NCBI RefSeq assembly: GCF_900109575.1
Contig: NZ_FOAF01000002.1
Span: 1 to 64,000, forward strand
Direction: 5' to 3'
From: Olivibacter domesticus
GTDB taxonomy: Bacteria; Bacteroidota; Bacteroidia; Sphingobacteriales; Sphingobacteriaceae
Length of the DNA: 64,000 nt
Shown here: piece by piece, positions 16,699-26,789 of the stretch
Layout of the letters: every line of letters starts with the position of its first letter
How positions within the stretch are numbered: the stretch's first letter is position 1
Program-made: the position numbers and the translations under genes
The notes under the pieces: generated by a model
The model's input: the letters and a program-made list of their open reading frames with translations, nothing else
Told to the model about the DNA's origin: nothing
Databases searched by the model: none

Positions 16699-16718
16699 AT
16701 TTATACATTTTAACCTAT

Positions 16719-17258
16719 ATGCGAAAATTAGCGATGAATGAACTTTCACGCATAAGCGTAGAAGAGTTTAAACAGCAAGAGAAGTTACCTGTCACCGTGG
16801 TACTTGATAGTGTGAGAAGTTTGCATAATGTTGGATCCATTTTTCGTACCTCAGACGGTTTTGCTGTAGAGCGCATTGTTTTATGTGGTATAACTGGTAC
16901 CCCACCACACCGGGACATAGAAAAGACAGCGTTAGGTGCCACGCAATCCATTGAGTGGGTTTATGTGCATGATATTAAAGAAGCGATTAATCATTTAAAG
17001 GCCGAAGGTAAAAAAATCCTTGCTGTTGAGCAGGCAGAGGGGAGCACGATGCTTCATCAATTTAATCCGTTACCTAAAGAAAAGTATGCACTTGTTTTTG
17101 GCAATGAGGTAAATGGTGTTTCTGAAGAAGCTATGCAAATGATAGATGCCTGTATTGAAATACCTCAGTTTGGCACCAAACATTCTTTTAACATTGTTAT
17201 TTCTGCAGGTATTGTACTGTGGGATTTTTTTTACAAACTAAAATTAAAAAGCGGCTAA
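16719..17258 (+). CDS. RNA methyltransferase, SpoU/TrmH family, short form
   Basis: A 179-residue catalytic-domain-only SPOUT methyltransferase. Motif 1 is DSVRSLHNVGSIFRTSDGF, motif 2 LVFGNEVNGVSEEA and motif 3 HSFNIVISAGIVLW. The start is ATG 16719; the longer frame from 16665 would read through a terminator hairpin. The short form resembles tRNA ribose methyltransferases of the TrmL/TrmH type, but the target nucleotide cannot be set from sequence. Its stop codon falls within the stem of the terminator shared with gltD. Confidence 0.88.
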   Translation: MRKLAMNELSRISVEEFKQQEKLPVTVVLDSVRSLHNVGSIFRTSDGFAVERIVLCGITGTPPHRDIEKTALGATQSIEWVYVHDIKEAINHLKAEGKKILAVEQAEGSTMLHQFNPLPKEKYALVFGNEVNGVSEEAMQMIDACIEIPQFGTKHSFNIVISAGIVLWDFFYKLKLKSG

Positions 17259-17278
17259 CCATAAGCTGGTAGCCGCTT
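17249..17278. terminator. Terminator between the methyltransferase and gltD
   Basis: AAGCGGCTA (17249-17257) pairs with TAGCCGCTT (17270-17278). On the minus strand the stem is followed by a TTTTTAATTTT tract, so it mainly terminates gltBD; the plus-strand gene stops in the same stem. Confidence 0.75.
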
Positions 17279-17343
17279 TAACAATTAAAAATTAACTAAA
17301 CTATTTTAAAAGTCTATAAAAACTATTCGGCAATACAGTAGGC

Positions 17344-18810
17344 TTACGCATATTCTGCTATAGCATCCTTGCTTTCAAGCACTGATTTCCCCATCAAATA
17401 TTCATCTACTTTTCGTGCACATTCCCTACCTTCTGAAATGGCCCAAACCACTAATGATTGGCCACGTCTCATATCACCGGCAACAAAGACATTGTTTACA
17501 GAGGTTTGATAGCTGCTTTCAGAGGCATTTACATTGCCTCGCGCATCTAATCCTACACCCAACTGTTTCAACAGACCTTCATGCTGAGGGTGTAAAAATC
17601 CCATTGCTAGTAAAGCCAGTTCGCAGGGAATTTCACGTTCGGAACCTGGAACTTCCGCAAATTTAACCGGACGTCCCATCGCATCAGTTTCCCAAGCTAA
17701 ATCAACAACAAGTGCCCCTTTCAGGTTACCCTGTTCATCACCTATAAAAGATTTTGTATTGATGCTCCAAAAACGTTGACATCCTTCTTCATGCGAGGTT
17801 GTTGTTTTTAGCACCATAGGATAAGTTGGCCATGGCATTGCCGCACTTCTAGATGCGGGCGGTTGCGGCATTAATTCAAACTGTGTAATGGTAGTAGCTC
17901 CATGTCTATTTGAAGTACCTACACAATCTGAACCGGTATCTCCTCCACCAATAACTAATACATTTTTCCCTGTAGCAAGTAGATCCGCTTCCTGAAAATC
18001 AGATTCACCAACCCTTTTGTTCTGCTGCTTTAGAAACTCCATAGCAAAATGAACGCCTTTTAATTCACGACCGGGGATGTTCAAATTTCTTGGAATGGTA
18101 GATCCACCAGCCAAAACAATAGCGTCATACGATTTAAGTTCAGCAGTTGGTACATTTCCGCCAACTTCAGCGTTGCACTTAAATACCACACCCTCTTGTT
18201 TCATAATGTCCACACGTCTATCAATCACCCATTTTTCCAATTTAAAATCAGGAATACCATATCTCAAGAGACCACCCGGTTTATCATCACGTTCATATAC
18301 GGTAACTTCGTGGCCTGCCTTGCTTAATTGCGCAGCAGCAGCTAATCCTGCCGGACCGGACCCAATAACTGCAACTGTCTTACCCGTTTTTACGGATACA
18401 GGTTTAGCTTTGGCAAAACCTTTCTGATAGGCTATTTCAGCTATATGTTTTTCAATTTCTTCAATAGCTACAGGAGAACGGTTGATACCTAGCACGCAAG
18501 CAGACTCACATGGAGCAGGGCAGATGCGCCCCGTAAACTCTGGAAAGTTATTTGTTGATGATAATATTTCAAAGGCATCTTCCCATTTTCCGTCATATAC
18601 CGCATCATTGAATTCAGGTATAACGTTTCCAAGCGGGCAACCCGAATGACAAAAAGGAATACCACAATTCATACATCGCGCGGCCTGTGTGTTCAACTCT
18701 TCTTCACTAAAACTGTGTACGAATTCTTTATAATTTTTAAGACGATCCTGCGGAGCATCTTTAGATGGAAGTTGTCTTTCAAACTCTTTGAACCCTGTTA
18801 CTTTTCCCAT
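17344..18810 (-). CDS. gltD: Glutamate synthase (NADPH) small subunit
   Basis: A 488-residue FAD/NADPH oxidoreductase that feeds electrons to GltB. The N-terminal cysteine cluster (CMNCGIPFCHSGCPLGN, then CPAPCESAC) binds [4Fe-4S] centres. The FAD-binding loop is VIGSGPAGLAAAAQ near residue 148 and the NADPH-binding loop VIGGGDTGSDC near 285. Length is normal. It follows gltB by 16 nt and forms an operon with it. Confidence 0.97.
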   Translation of the reverse strand: MGKVTGFKEFERQLPSKDAPQDRLKNYKEFVHSFSEEELNTQAARCMNCGIPFCHSGCPLGNVIPEFNDAVYDGKWEDAFEILSSTNNFPEFTGRICPAPCESACVLGINRSPVAIEEIEKHIAEIAYQKGFAKAKPVSVKTGKTVAVIGSGPAGLAAAAQLSKAGHEVTVYERDDKPGGLLRYGIPDFKLEKWVIDRRVDIMKQEGVVFKCNAEVGGNVPTAELKSYDAIVLAGGSTIPRNLNIPGRELKGVHFAMEFLKQQNKRVGESDFQEADLLATGKNVLVIGGGDTGSDCVGTSNRHGATTITQFELMPQPPASRSAAMPWPTYPMVLKTTTSHEEGCQRFWSINTKSFIGDEQGNLKGALVVDLAWETDAMGRPVKFAEVPGSEREIPCELALLAMGFLHPQHEGLLKQLGVGLDARGNVNASESSYQTSVNNVFVAGDMRRGQSLVVWAISEGRECARKVDEYLMGKSVLESKDAIAEYA

Positions 18811-18826
18811 TTCTCAATCTATATTT

Positions 18827-21800
18827 TTAAGCCTCAACTAATTTTGTCTGCAAAACCTTCTTGTACTCTTTAGGGAATACCTTCACAAACAAGCCGCGAT
18901 CATTTTTCCAATTACTTAATATGTTTGAAGCCAATTTACTGTTAGTCAAATTTATATGCCGTTTAAGCAAATTAATAATCTGTGTCTCATCGTCAGCTTC
19001 TAATGGATCTAAATCAACCATTTCTAAATTACAGCGGTCTCTAAAAGTACCATTGATATCATAAACCCATGCAATACCACCACTCATTCCAGCAGCAAAG
19101 TTTCTACCGGTTTCTCCTAAGATTAAAGCTCTCCCTCCTGTCATGTATTCACAACCATGATCGCCTACACCTTCCACTACGGTAGTGGCCCCCGAGTTAC
19201 GAACGGCAAATCGCTCTCCTGCTTGTCCACATACAAATAAGTGCCCAGATGTAGCACCATATAGAGCAACGTTGCCTATGATAATATTTTCATGGGGTAT
19301 CAATTGGCTGTTATCAACTGGATAAATAGCTAATTGTGCTCCAGACAAACCCTTTCCGACATAATCGTTGGCTTCTCCTTCCAATTCAAAAGAAAGTCCT
19401 TTAGCGGCAAAAGCACCGAAGCTCTGCCCAGCCGAGCCGATAAACTTAAAGTTAATAGTATTATCAGGTAATCCCTCTGAGCCATAAATTTTAGAAACTT
19501 CATTAGATAATAATGTCCCTATTGTACGGTCGGTGTTCTTAACGTTAAAGGTACCAAATACAGGCGTTTTACTTTCAAGCGCCTTATCGGCTTGCTTGAG
19601 CATCCCCCAATCAAGAATCATATCCATGCCATGATCTTGTGATTCTGTTTGATAAAGGCTTTTCCCTACATAGTTTTGAGGGGCATAAAGTATTCCTGAT
19701 AGATCTAATTTATTAACTTTCCAGTGATTTAAATCTTCGCGGACTTTAAGGAACTGTGCCTTACCTACCATTTCATTAATGGTCCTGAAACCTAAACTGG
19801 CCATTATTTCCCTTAACTCCTCGGCCAAAAATTTAAACAAGTGAACAATATCTTCCGGTTTACCTGTAAATAATTTACGCAATTCTGGATCTTGTGTAGC
19901 AACACCAACAGGACAAGTATTTAAGTGGCATTTACGCATCATAATACACCCACCTGCTACAAGAGCGGCTGTAGCTACGCCCCACTCTTCTGCACCCAAT
20001 AATGTTGCGATTGCTAAATCTCTACCTGTTTTCAACTGACCATCCGTTTGTAGAACAACGCGACTACGCAGTTGATTTTTAACCAATGTTTGTTGTGCTT
20101 CTGCTAAACCAAGTTCCCATGGCAAGCCAGCATGTTTAATTGAACTGATAGGTGAAGCACCAGTACCGCCATCATAACCTGCAATTAGAATTACATCGGC
20201 ATGTGCCTTTGCTACACCTGCAGCGATCGTACCAACTCCAGCCTTCGAAACTAATTTTACATTGATGCGTGCTGCACGATTAGCATTCTTTAAATCAAAA
20301 ATTAATTGTTTTAGGTCTTCAATCGAATAAATGTCATGATGTGGCGGAGGAGAAATCAAACCAACACCAGGGGTAGCATGTCTTACTTTTGCAATCCATT
20401 CATCCACTTTATCTCCAGGTAATTGCCCTCCTTCACCAGGTTTCGCTCCTTGCGCCATTTTGATTTGTAATTCATCAGCCTGAGAAAGGTAGTGAGATGT
20501 TACACCGAATCTAGCTGATGCAATTTGTTTGATCGCTGAACGCATTGAATCGCCATTCGGTAAAGTTTGATACCTGATCTCATCTTCTCCACCTTCTCCA
20601 GTATTGCTTTTACCTCCTATACGGTTCATTGCAATTGCTAATGTACTATGCGCTTCATGCGAGATAGATCCAAATGACATTGCTCCAGTGGCGAAGCGCT
20701 TCATAATATTCTCTGCAGGCTCTACTTCGTCCAGCGCTATTGGCGTCCGGTGTTTTGCAAAATCAAACAATCCTCTTAACGTATACATCCGCTCCTTTTG
20801 ATTGTTTATATGAGAGGCATATTGTTTATATATCTCATAATTACCTGTTCTACATGATTGTTGCAATAAGTGAACAGTTGTAGGATTAAAGAGGTGAGCT
20901 TCTCCTCTCCTTCTCCATTGGTAAATACCTCCTTCTGGCAGTAAGCTTACTTTTTTATCATTGTGAAAGCCCCTATTGTGTTTACTTAAAACCTCTTTAG
21001 CTATATCATCTAAATTTAAGCCACCAATACGCGAAACAGCTCCACAGAAGTATTTGTCAACAACTTCTCTGCTAATCCCTAGCACTTCAAAAATCTGCGC
21101 GCCCTGATAAGATTGTAATGTAGAAATACCCATCTTTGAGAAGATCTTTAGTAAACCATTACAAACTGCTTTCACATAATTTTTTGATAAGTCAGGCCAT
21201 ATTAAAGGCGTATCTATCACACCACTTTCTTTAAGCGTTCTAATAGAAGCTAAAGCCATATATGGATTAATAGCCGTTGCGCCAAAAGCTAATAAACATG
21301 CGAAGTGGTGAACTTCCCAAACATCACCTGCTTCCGCCACTAATCCTACCGCACCCCTATATCCAGTTTTTATTAGATGGTGATGCACAGCAGATACGGC
21401 CAATAACGATGGTATTGCAGCGTGTTGTGAATCTATTGCTCTATCAGAAAGTATTAAAACTTCAAATCCATCACGCACGGCATCTTCAGCATAACGGCAT
21501 AAGCGAGCCAAGCCCTCTTCCAAAGCCCCTTCTTTACCATCAGCCTTAAAATATGTTTGAAGCGTTTTAGCCTGAAAAATACCAGTATCTATACTACGCA
21601 ATTTCTCTAAATCCCTGCTGGTAACAATAGGGTGTTCAAGCGCTACGCAATGACAATGCATTTTATCTTCATCTAAGATATTACCGGAGTTGCCGATAAA
21701 CGTAGACAAACTCATTACCAGCCTTTCTCTGATAGGATCGATGGGAGGATTGGTAACCTGAGCAAAGTATTGTTTAAAATAACTACTCAAGTGTTGAGGA

Positions 21801-23326
21801 TGTTCAGACAATACTGCAAGAGGTACATCGGTTCCCATTGAGCCAATAGGCTCTTTGCCATCAACTGCCATGGGAACTAATATTCCTTCTACATCCTCTC
21901 TAGAATAACCAAAAATTTGTTGATATCTAAATACGGATTCTTTAGAAAGATAGGTAAAAGTAACCCTTGGTTCCGCTAAATCATTTATATTAATTTTGTA
22001 TTTATCAAGCCAGTCTCCATAAGGCTGTTTACTTGCCAACTCAAATTTGATATCAGCATCGCTCAATATTTCGCCTTTTTCCATGTCAACCAGAAATATT
22101 TTCCCAGGTTGTTGACGACCTTTTTTAATAATCGTACTTTCTTCTATGGGCAGAGCACCTGCTTCAGACGCCACCACCACCCTGTCGTCATTTGTGACAG
22201 CGAATCGTAGTGGCCTTAAACCGTTACGGTCTAACATTGCTCCAATGGTGGATCCATTTGTAAAACAAAGAGCGGCAGGTCCATCCCATGGTTCCATAAT
22301 GGTAGCATGGTATTCATAAAATGCTTTTCTTAGAGGATCCATTGCATTATTACCGTCCCAAGCTTCCGGTACTAACATGAGCATAACATGGGGTAAAGAA
22401 CGTCCGCTGTGCAACAGCAATTCCACCACATTATCTAAAGAAGCTGAGTCTGATAATCCAGGATCTACTACCGGCAATAAAATCTCCAGTTCTTCATCGG
22501 AGAAATAAGGTGAAGAAATGGATCTAAGACCAGCATAAAAGCGATTGAGGTTACCTGTCAGCGTATTAATTTCACCATTATGTGATACAATACGGAAAGG
22601 TTGTGCCAATTTCCACGAAGGAAAAGTATTAGTTGAAAAGCGTGAATGTACTAAGCCAAAAGCAGAAACAACCCGTTCATCAGATAAATCATTATAATAA
22701 GAACGAACTTGATAGGTAGTAAGTTGTCCTTTGTAAATAATTGTTTTACTCGATAATGATGGCACATAAAATTGTTCTTTGACTTCCGGTAATTCTTCTT
22801 TGATCTTCTTAACAATCAGCCTTCGAAGTACAAATAACTTACGATCAAAGTCATCTGTATTTCGAACATCTTTAGGACGTCCAACAAAAAATTGTATAAT
22901 AGATGGCTCGGCACTTAAAGCGGTTACCCCTACTCCCTCAGGTGTAACAGGAACTTCTCTTATCCCTAGAAAGTTTAGACCTAATTGAGATGCCGCACTT
23001 TTTATCAGGTCAACGCACTGTGTATTTAAAAGTGGTTCTTTCGGCAAAAAAGTCATACCAACACCATAATACCCTGGCTCGCCCAATCGAATATCTAGTT
23101 TACTACATTCTTCCCACAAAAACTCATGTGGTAACTGGATCATGATACCGGCACCGTCTCCGCTTTCTTCGTCACATCCGCATGCACCGCGATGTTCCAT
23201 GTTCTCCAACATCGTCAAGGCGTCTTGAACCTGACGGTGACTTTTCAATCCTTTTAGATGAGCCACAAAGCCTACTCCGCACGCATCATGCTCAAACTCA
23301 GAACGATACAACCCCTGTTCTTCCAT
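18827..23326 (-). CDS. gltB: Glutamate synthase large subunit
   Basis: A 1499-residue enzyme that makes two glutamates from glutamine and 2-oxoglutarate. The N-terminal class II amidotransferase has its nucleophile at Cys16 (HDACGVGF), exposed after removal of a 15-residue propeptide. A central domain, an FMN-binding barrel (KPGEGGQLPGDKV) and the 3Fe-4S cysteines (CIMMRKCHLNTCPVG) follow, then the C-terminal GXGXG beta-helix. Length is as expected. With gltD it is the ammonia-assimilation GOGAT. The 264-nt region upstream shows no clear TAnnTTTG box on this strand. Confidence 0.98.
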   Translation of the reverse strand: MEEQGLYRSEFEHDACGVGFVAHLKGLKSHRQVQDALTMLENMEHRGACGCDEESGDGAGIMIQLPHEFLWEECSKLDIRLGEPGYYGVGMTFLPKEPLLNTQCVDLIKSAASQLGLNFLGIREVPVTPEGVGVTALSAEPSIIQFFVGRPKDVRNTDDFDRKLFVLRRLIVKKIKEELPEVKEQFYVPSLSSKTIIYKGQLTTYQVRSYYNDLSDERVVSAFGLVHSRFSTNTFPSWKLAQPFRIVSHNGEINTLTGNLNRFYAGLRSISSPYFSDEELEILLPVVDPGLSDSASLDNVVELLLHSGRSLPHVMLMLVPEAWDGNNAMDPLRKAFYEYHATIMEPWDGPAALCFTNGSTIGAMLDRNGLRPLRFAVTNDDRVVVASEAGALPIEESTIIKKGRQQPGKIFLVDMEKGEILSDADIKFELASKQPYGDWLDKYKININDLAEPRVTFTYLSKESVFRYQQIFGYSREDVEGILVPMAVDGKEPIGSMGTDVPLAVLSEHPQHLSSYFKQYFAQVTNPPIDPIRERLVMSLSTFIGNSGNILDEDKMHCHCVALEHPIVTSRDLEKLRSIDTGIFQAKTLQTYFKADGKEGALEEGLARLCRYAEDAVRDGFEVLILSDRAIDSQHAAIPSLLAVSAVHHHLIKTGYRGAVGLVAEAGDVWEVHHFACLLAFGATAINPYMALASIRTLKESGVIDTPLIWPDLSKNYVKAVCNGLLKIFSKMGISTLQSYQGAQIFEVLGISREVVDKYFCGAVSRIGGLNLDDIAKEVLSKHNRGFHNDKKVSLLPEGGIYQWRRRGEAHLFNPTTVHLLQQSCRTGNYEIYKQYASHINNQKERMYTLRGLFDFAKHRTPIALDEVEPAENIMKRFATGAMSFGSISHEAHSTLAIAMNRIGGKSNTGEGGEDEIRYQTLPNGDSMRSAIKQIASARFGVTSHYLSQADELQIKMAQGAKPGEGGQLPGDKVDEWIAKVRHATPGVGLISPPPHHDIYSIEDLKQLIFDLKNANRAARINVKLVSKAGVGTIAAGVAKAHADVILIAGYDGGTGASPISSIKHAGLPWELGLAEAQQTLVKNQLRSRVVLQTDGQLKTGRDLAIATLLGAEEWGVATAALVAGGCIMMRKCHLNTCPVGVATQDPELRKLFTGKPEDIVHLFKFLAEELREIMASLGFRTINEMVGKAQFLKVREDLNHWKVNKLDLSGILYAPQNYVGKSLYQTESQDHGMDMILDWGMLKQADKALESKTPVFGTFNVKNTDRTIGTLLSNEVSKIYGSEGLPDNTINFKFIGSAGQSFGAFAAKGLSFELEGEANDYVGKGLSGAQLAIYPVDNSQLIPHENIIIGNVALYGATSGHLFVCGQAGERFAVRNSGATTVVEGVGDHGCEYMTGGRALILGETGRNFAAGMSGGIAWVYDINGTFRDRCNLEMVDLDPLEADDETQIINLLKRHINLTNSKLASNILSNWKNDRGLFVKVFPKEYKKVLQTKLVEA

Positions 23327-23580
23327 ATCTTCAACTGTATTTTGTTATTGCTTAGTTTAAATAGATTGCTAAATTAACATTATTATTCGACAATATTAAA
23401 TATTTGCTATTTTTTTAAATAAAAATTTGACGAAATACCTACAATAACACTATATACTTAACAATATCGCAAACAAACAATACAAGCTATTTAATACATA
23501 CTTAATTAAAAAAAACAACCTGATTACCAAGTTAATACATTAAGTTAAAAAAAAGATCACAGTAATTTAACTTTTTTTTC

Positions 23581-23588
23581 TACTTTTG
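23581..23588 (+). promoter_or_regulatory. -7 box of the SRP RNA promoter
   Basis: TACTTTTG is an exact TAnnTTTG match and ends five bases before the proposed RNA 5' end, the right distance for transcription to begin there. Confidence 0.65.
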
Positions 23589-23592
23589 CGGT

Positions 23593-23690
23593 GGGTAAGT
23601 CTTTTACGACCAGCTCCCTTTGAACTCCCCCAGGGTGGGAACACAGCAAGGGTAAGAGGTTGAGCGGTGCGATAAAAGGGGCTTGCCCAT
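23593..23690 (+). ncRNA. ffs: Signal recognition particle RNA, small (4.5S) type
   Basis: About 97 nt fold into a single long hairpin: GGGTAAGTC at the 5' end pairs with GGCTTGCCC at the 3' end, CCAGCTC pairs with the GAGGTTG region, and the apical part holds the conserved CCCCCAGG loop side and GAACACAGCAAGG motif that bind Ffh. A T-rich tract follows. The RNA with Ffh targets membrane proteins. Ends are approximate by a few bases. Confidence 0.9.
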
Positions 23691-23741
23691 TTTTTATTTC
23701 TAATCATTTCGTTTTCCCTATTTTAAATTCTAAATATTGGT

Positions 23742-23749
23742 TACTTTTG
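23742..23749 (+). promoter_or_regulatory. -7 box upstream of fsa
   Basis: TACTTTTG, 36 nt before the ATG of the transaldolase-like gene. Confidence 0.5.
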
Positions 23750-23785
23750 TGACATTCGTAATCCAAACTTTAACAGTAAATTTTT

Positions 23786-24445
23786 ATGAAATTTTTTATC
23801 GATACAGCAAACCTTCAACAAATTAAGGAGGCTCAAGATTTAGGCGTATTAGACGGCGTAACTACCAATCCAAGCTTAATGGCTAAAGAAGGCATTAGCG
23901 GGGCTGAAAACGTAATCAACCATTATAAAGCGATCTGTGCGATAGTAGACGGTGATGTGAGCGCTGAGGTTATCAGTACAGATTTTGACAATATCATTAA
24001 AGAGGGACATGAACTTGCCAAATTGGATGATAAAATTGTTGTAAAAGTTCCAATGATTAAAGATGGCATAAAAGCTATTAAATATTTCAGCGGTGAGGGA
24101 ATTAAAACGAATTGCACACTTGTATTCTCTGCAGGGCAGGCACTTTTAGCGGCTAAGGCTGGAGCAACATATGTTTCTCCTTTTATTGGAAGACTAGACG
24201 ACATCTCTACAGACGGGTTGAGTTTAATTGAAGATATTCGTCTTATTTATGATAATTATGCCTATGAAACTCAAATTTTAGCGGCATCTGTTCGTCATTC
24301 CATACATATCATTGAATGTGCTAAAATAGGAGCTGATGTCATGACAGGACCTCTATCGGCTATCTTATCATTGCTTAAACACCCGCTTACTGATAGTGGT
24401 TTGGCTCAGTTTTTAGCAGACCACGCAAAAGCTGCTGGTAAATAA
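23786..24445 (+). CDS. fsa: Transaldolase-like / fructose-6-phosphate aldolase family protein
   Basis: A 219-residue short transaldolase of the MipB/TalC group. The Schiff-base lysine is Lys87 in IVVKVPM, and the N-terminal FIDTANL and TTNPSL motifs line the sugar-phosphate pocket. Bacterial members of this size act either as true transaldolase in the pentose-phosphate pathway or as fructose-6-phosphate aldolase; sequence alone does not decide here. It has its own promoter and a perfect terminator, so it is monocistronic. Confidence 0.92.
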   Translation: MKFFIDTANLQQIKEAQDLGVLDGVTTNPSLMAKEGISGAENVINHYKAICAIVDGDVSAEVISTDFDNIIKEGHELAKLDDKIVVKVPMIKDGIKAIKYFSGEGIKTNCTLVFSAGQALLAAKAGATYVSPFIGRLDDISTDGLSLIEDIRLIYDNYAYETQILAASVRHSIHIIECAKIGADVMTGPLSAILSLLKHPLTDSGLAQFLADHAKAAGK

Positions 24446-24452
24446 AAGATAT

Positions 24453-24493
24453 CATGGTCAATAAGCAACCATAAACTTATTGACCATGTTTTT
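24453..24493 (+). terminator. Terminator of fsa
   Basis: CATGGTCAATAAG (24453-24465) pairs perfectly over 13 bp with CTTATTGACCATG (24476-24488), followed by TTTTTC. Confidence 0.88.
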
Positions 24494-24614
24494 CTCCATT
24501 GCAAGAATTACGGCTATACAGCGGAATAAATGGAGCAACCCATTAGACATAGTAACAATTACTTGCAAACGATTTTCAAACAGCATTTAAGATTATCTTC
24601 ACAAATGTTTTATT

Positions 24615-25586
24615 ATGGATATATTAGACCTGGTCATTATTGGCGGTGGTCCTATCGGTTTAGCCTGTGGGATTGAGGCTAAGAAAGCAAATCTCAATTA
24701 TATAATTCTTGAGAAAGGTTGCTTGGTTAATTCGTTGTTCAATTATCCTCAACATATGACCTTTTTCTCTACTTCTGAGAAACTAGAAATTGGTGAAATT
24801 CCTTTTGTTTCAATTAATCCTAAACCTAAAAGATTGGAGGCGCTGGAATATTATCGTCGCATCCAACAGTCGTTTGGCTTAAAAGTTAATTTATTTGAGG
24901 AGGTCACCGACGTAACGAAGGAGGAAGAAATATTTATAGTGCAATCAAAAAAAAATAAATATCATTCCAAACATGTTATCTTAGCTACTGGCTTTTATGA
25001 CAAGCCTAATCTAATGAATATTCCGGGGGAACATCTTCCTAAAGTGAAACATTATTATAATGATCCTCATTATTATGCCAATCAAAATATTGTTGTTATA
25101 GGTAGCAGCAATTCGTCAGTAGATGCTGCACTCGAAACCTATCGTAAAGGAGCTCATGTTACAATGGTTATCAGAAAGGAACATATTAGTCCGAGGGTAA
25201 AATATTGGGTAAAACCAGATATCGAAAATCGCATAGCAGAAGGGTCTATCACAGCCTATTTCAATAGCTGTTTGTCTGCAATTGAAAATGATAAGGTTCA
25301 TATACTTACACCCAATGGCCCGCTTACTCTTCCAAACGATTTCGTTCTTGCATTGACAGGTTACCAACCAAATTTTGATTTCCTAAGACAACTTAAGATT
25401 AACCTATCAGAGGACGATCTGCTTATTCCCGAACATGATAAATCCTCCATGGAAACAAACATTCCCAACCTTTATCTTGCAGGCGTCGTGTGTGGGGGTA
25501 TGAATACACATCTTTGGTTTATTGAAAATTCACGTATCCATGCTAAACAAATAATTACACATATTTTAACAAAAGAAAAAGGCTAA
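24615..25586 (+). CDS. YpdA-like FAD-dependent oxidoreductase (putative bacillithiol disulfide reductase family)
   Basis: A 323-residue flavoprotein of the thioredoxin-reductase-like fold. The FAD loop is IIGGGPIGLACG near residues 8-19 and the NADPH loop VIGSSNSSVDAA near residue 160. The redox CxxC of thioredoxin reductase is absent, as in YpdA/Bdr. NYPQHMTFFSTSEKLEIGEIP is characteristic of the YpdA group. In other bacteria this family reduces bacillithiol disulfide; whether this organism makes bacillithiol is not shown in the window. It is separated by 85 nt from nuoA. Confidence 0.88.
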   Translation: MDILDLVIIGGGPIGLACGIEAKKANLNYIILEKGCLVNSLFNYPQHMTFFSTSEKLEIGEIPFVSINPKPKRLEALEYYRRIQQSFGLKVNLFEEVTDVTKEEEIFIVQSKKNKYHSKHVILATGFYDKPNLMNIPGEHLPKVKHYYNDPHYYANQNIVVIGSSNSSVDAALETYRKGAHVTMVIRKEHISPRVKYWVKPDIENRIAEGSITAYFNSCLSAIENDKVHILTPNGPLTLPNDFVLALTGYQPNFDFLRQLKINLSEDDLLIPEHDKSSMETNIPNLYLAGVVCGGMNTHLWFIENSRIHAKQIITHILTKEKG

Positions 25587-25632
25587 GCCTAAGGAAATTA
25601 CCTCTCCTGTTATTTCATAATGAATACAATAC

Positions 25633-25665
25633 TTGATCGCATCTATAATTTTTTTACTAATTTTG
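25633..25665 (+). promoter_or_regulatory. Promoter of nuoA, placed for a leaderless mRNA
   Basis: TTG at 25633-25635 and TAATTTTG at 25658-25665 (22 nt between them). Only six bases separate the -7 box from the nuoA ATG at 25672, so transcription would begin at or beside the start codon. Confidence 0.5.
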
Positions 25666-25671
25666 GAACTT

Positions 25672-26253
25672 ATGGAAGATGGTTCACAGATTACCGAATT
25701 CGGAAAGGTATTCATTTACCTAATAATAGGAACTTTAATGGTTCTTTTTACGCTCTTGTTAGGTAAAATTCTGTCGCCCCGCAAACCCACTGCAGCTAAA
25801 CAAAGCACTTACGAATGTGGAGAAGAATCAATTGGTAGCGCTTGGGTTCAATTTAATTCTAAATTTTATGTAATTGCCCTTGTGTTCCTTCTGTTTGATG
25901 TTGAAATGGTGTTTATTTTTCCGTGGACAACGGTGTTTGGGTCGGCAGAATTTATTGCTGCAGATGGACGTTGGGGTTGGTATACGCTGATCGAAATGTT
26001 TCTCTTTATAGGAATATTGATTGTAGGATTGGTGTACGTATGGAGGAAGGGCGATTTGGAATGGATAAAGCCCTCTCCTATTAAACCAACCATAAACAAT
26101 GTAGTTCCCCAACATATTTATGATAGTATAAATAAAGAGCTTTATCAAACAAAATCTTTTCAATTCGCACAGCCACTTAATGAGGAAGTGAACGATACAA
26201 AGGTAATTGCTAAACCTGCTTTTAAGCCGAAATTTATAAAAAAGGATCCTTAG
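25672..26253 (+). CDS. nuoA: NADH-quinone oxidoreductase subunit A
   Basis: A 193-residue membrane subunit of complex I. Three transmembrane helices are visible ([56 protein letters not shown]), with the family motif [16 protein letters not shown]. About 60 polar residues follow the third helix, a C-terminal extension beyond the usual ~120-residue NuoA. I chose ATG 25672; the frame opens at a TTG at 25633 that coincides with the putative -33 element. It is one base from nuoB. Confidence 0.93.
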   Translation: MEDGSQITEFGKVFIYLIIGTLMVLFTLLLGKILSPRKPTAAKQSTYECGEESIGSAWVQFNSKFYVIALVFLLFDVEMVFIFPWTTVFGSAEFIAADGRWGWYTLIEMFLFIGILIVGLVYVWRKGDLEWIKPSPIKPTINNVVPQHIYDSINKELYQTKSFQFAQPLNEEVNDTKVIAKPAFKPKFIKKDP

Positions 26254-26254
26254 G

Positions 26255-26749
26255 ATGAGTACTGACACACAAGCTCCAGACAGCGGAATTATTGTAGCCA
26301 AATTAGATGATCTTCTAAATTGGGCTCGCTTATCATCTATGTGGCCTGTAAGTTTCGGTATTGCGTGCTGTGCTATAGAAATGATGGGGGCTATGGCTGC
26401 AACCTATGACCTAGACAGATACGGTGTGTTTCCAAGAGCCTCTCCCCGGCAAGCAGATGTGATTATTATTGCTGGTACGGTAACTTTTAAAATGGCCGAT
26501 AGAATCCGTTTATTATACGAACAAATGCCCGAACCAAAGTATGTTATCTCAATGGGATCATGTGCTAACTGTGGCGGACCTTATTGGCAACATGGATATC
26601 ACGTTGTGAAGGGCGTCGATAAGATTATACCGGTAGATGTATATGTGCAGGGGTGCCCGCCTCGGCCAGAAGCACTTATTGGAGCATTTCTGGAATTACA
26701 GAAGAAAATAAGTACAGAAAATACTATTAATAAAAATGTTAACACTTAA
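26255..26749 (+). CDS. nuoB: NADH-quinone oxidoreductase subunit B
   Basis: A 164-residue peripheral subunit carrying cluster N2, the last iron-sulfur centre before quinone. The ligands are the tandem Cys38-Cys39 (GIACCAIEM), a cysteine in GSCANCGG near residue 102 and one in QGCPPRPEA near 131. It follows nuoA with a one-base gap. The next genes on this strand are purK and purE, not nuoC, so the remaining complex I subunits must be encoded elsewhere. Confidence 0.96.
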   Translation: MSTDTQAPDSGIIVAKLDDLLNWARLSSMWPVSFGIACCAIEMMGAMAATYDLDRYGVFPRASPRQADVIIIAGTVTFKMADRIRLLYEQMPEPKYVISMGSCANCGGPYWQHGYHVVKGVDKIIPVDVYVQGCPPRPEALIGAFLELQKKISTENTINKNVNT

Positions 26750-26789
26750 ATATAATTTGTTGGTTAAGTAAATACTTGACTAGGATAAT

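Noticed and set aside
16665-16718. Longer start for the short SpoU methyltransferase
   Set aside because: The extension encodes the arms of a strong terminator hairpin with a T tract, and the family N-terminus starts at 16719.
25828-26301. A 157-codon minus-strand frame
   Set aside because: It is antisense to nuoA and the start of nuoB and lacks any family features.
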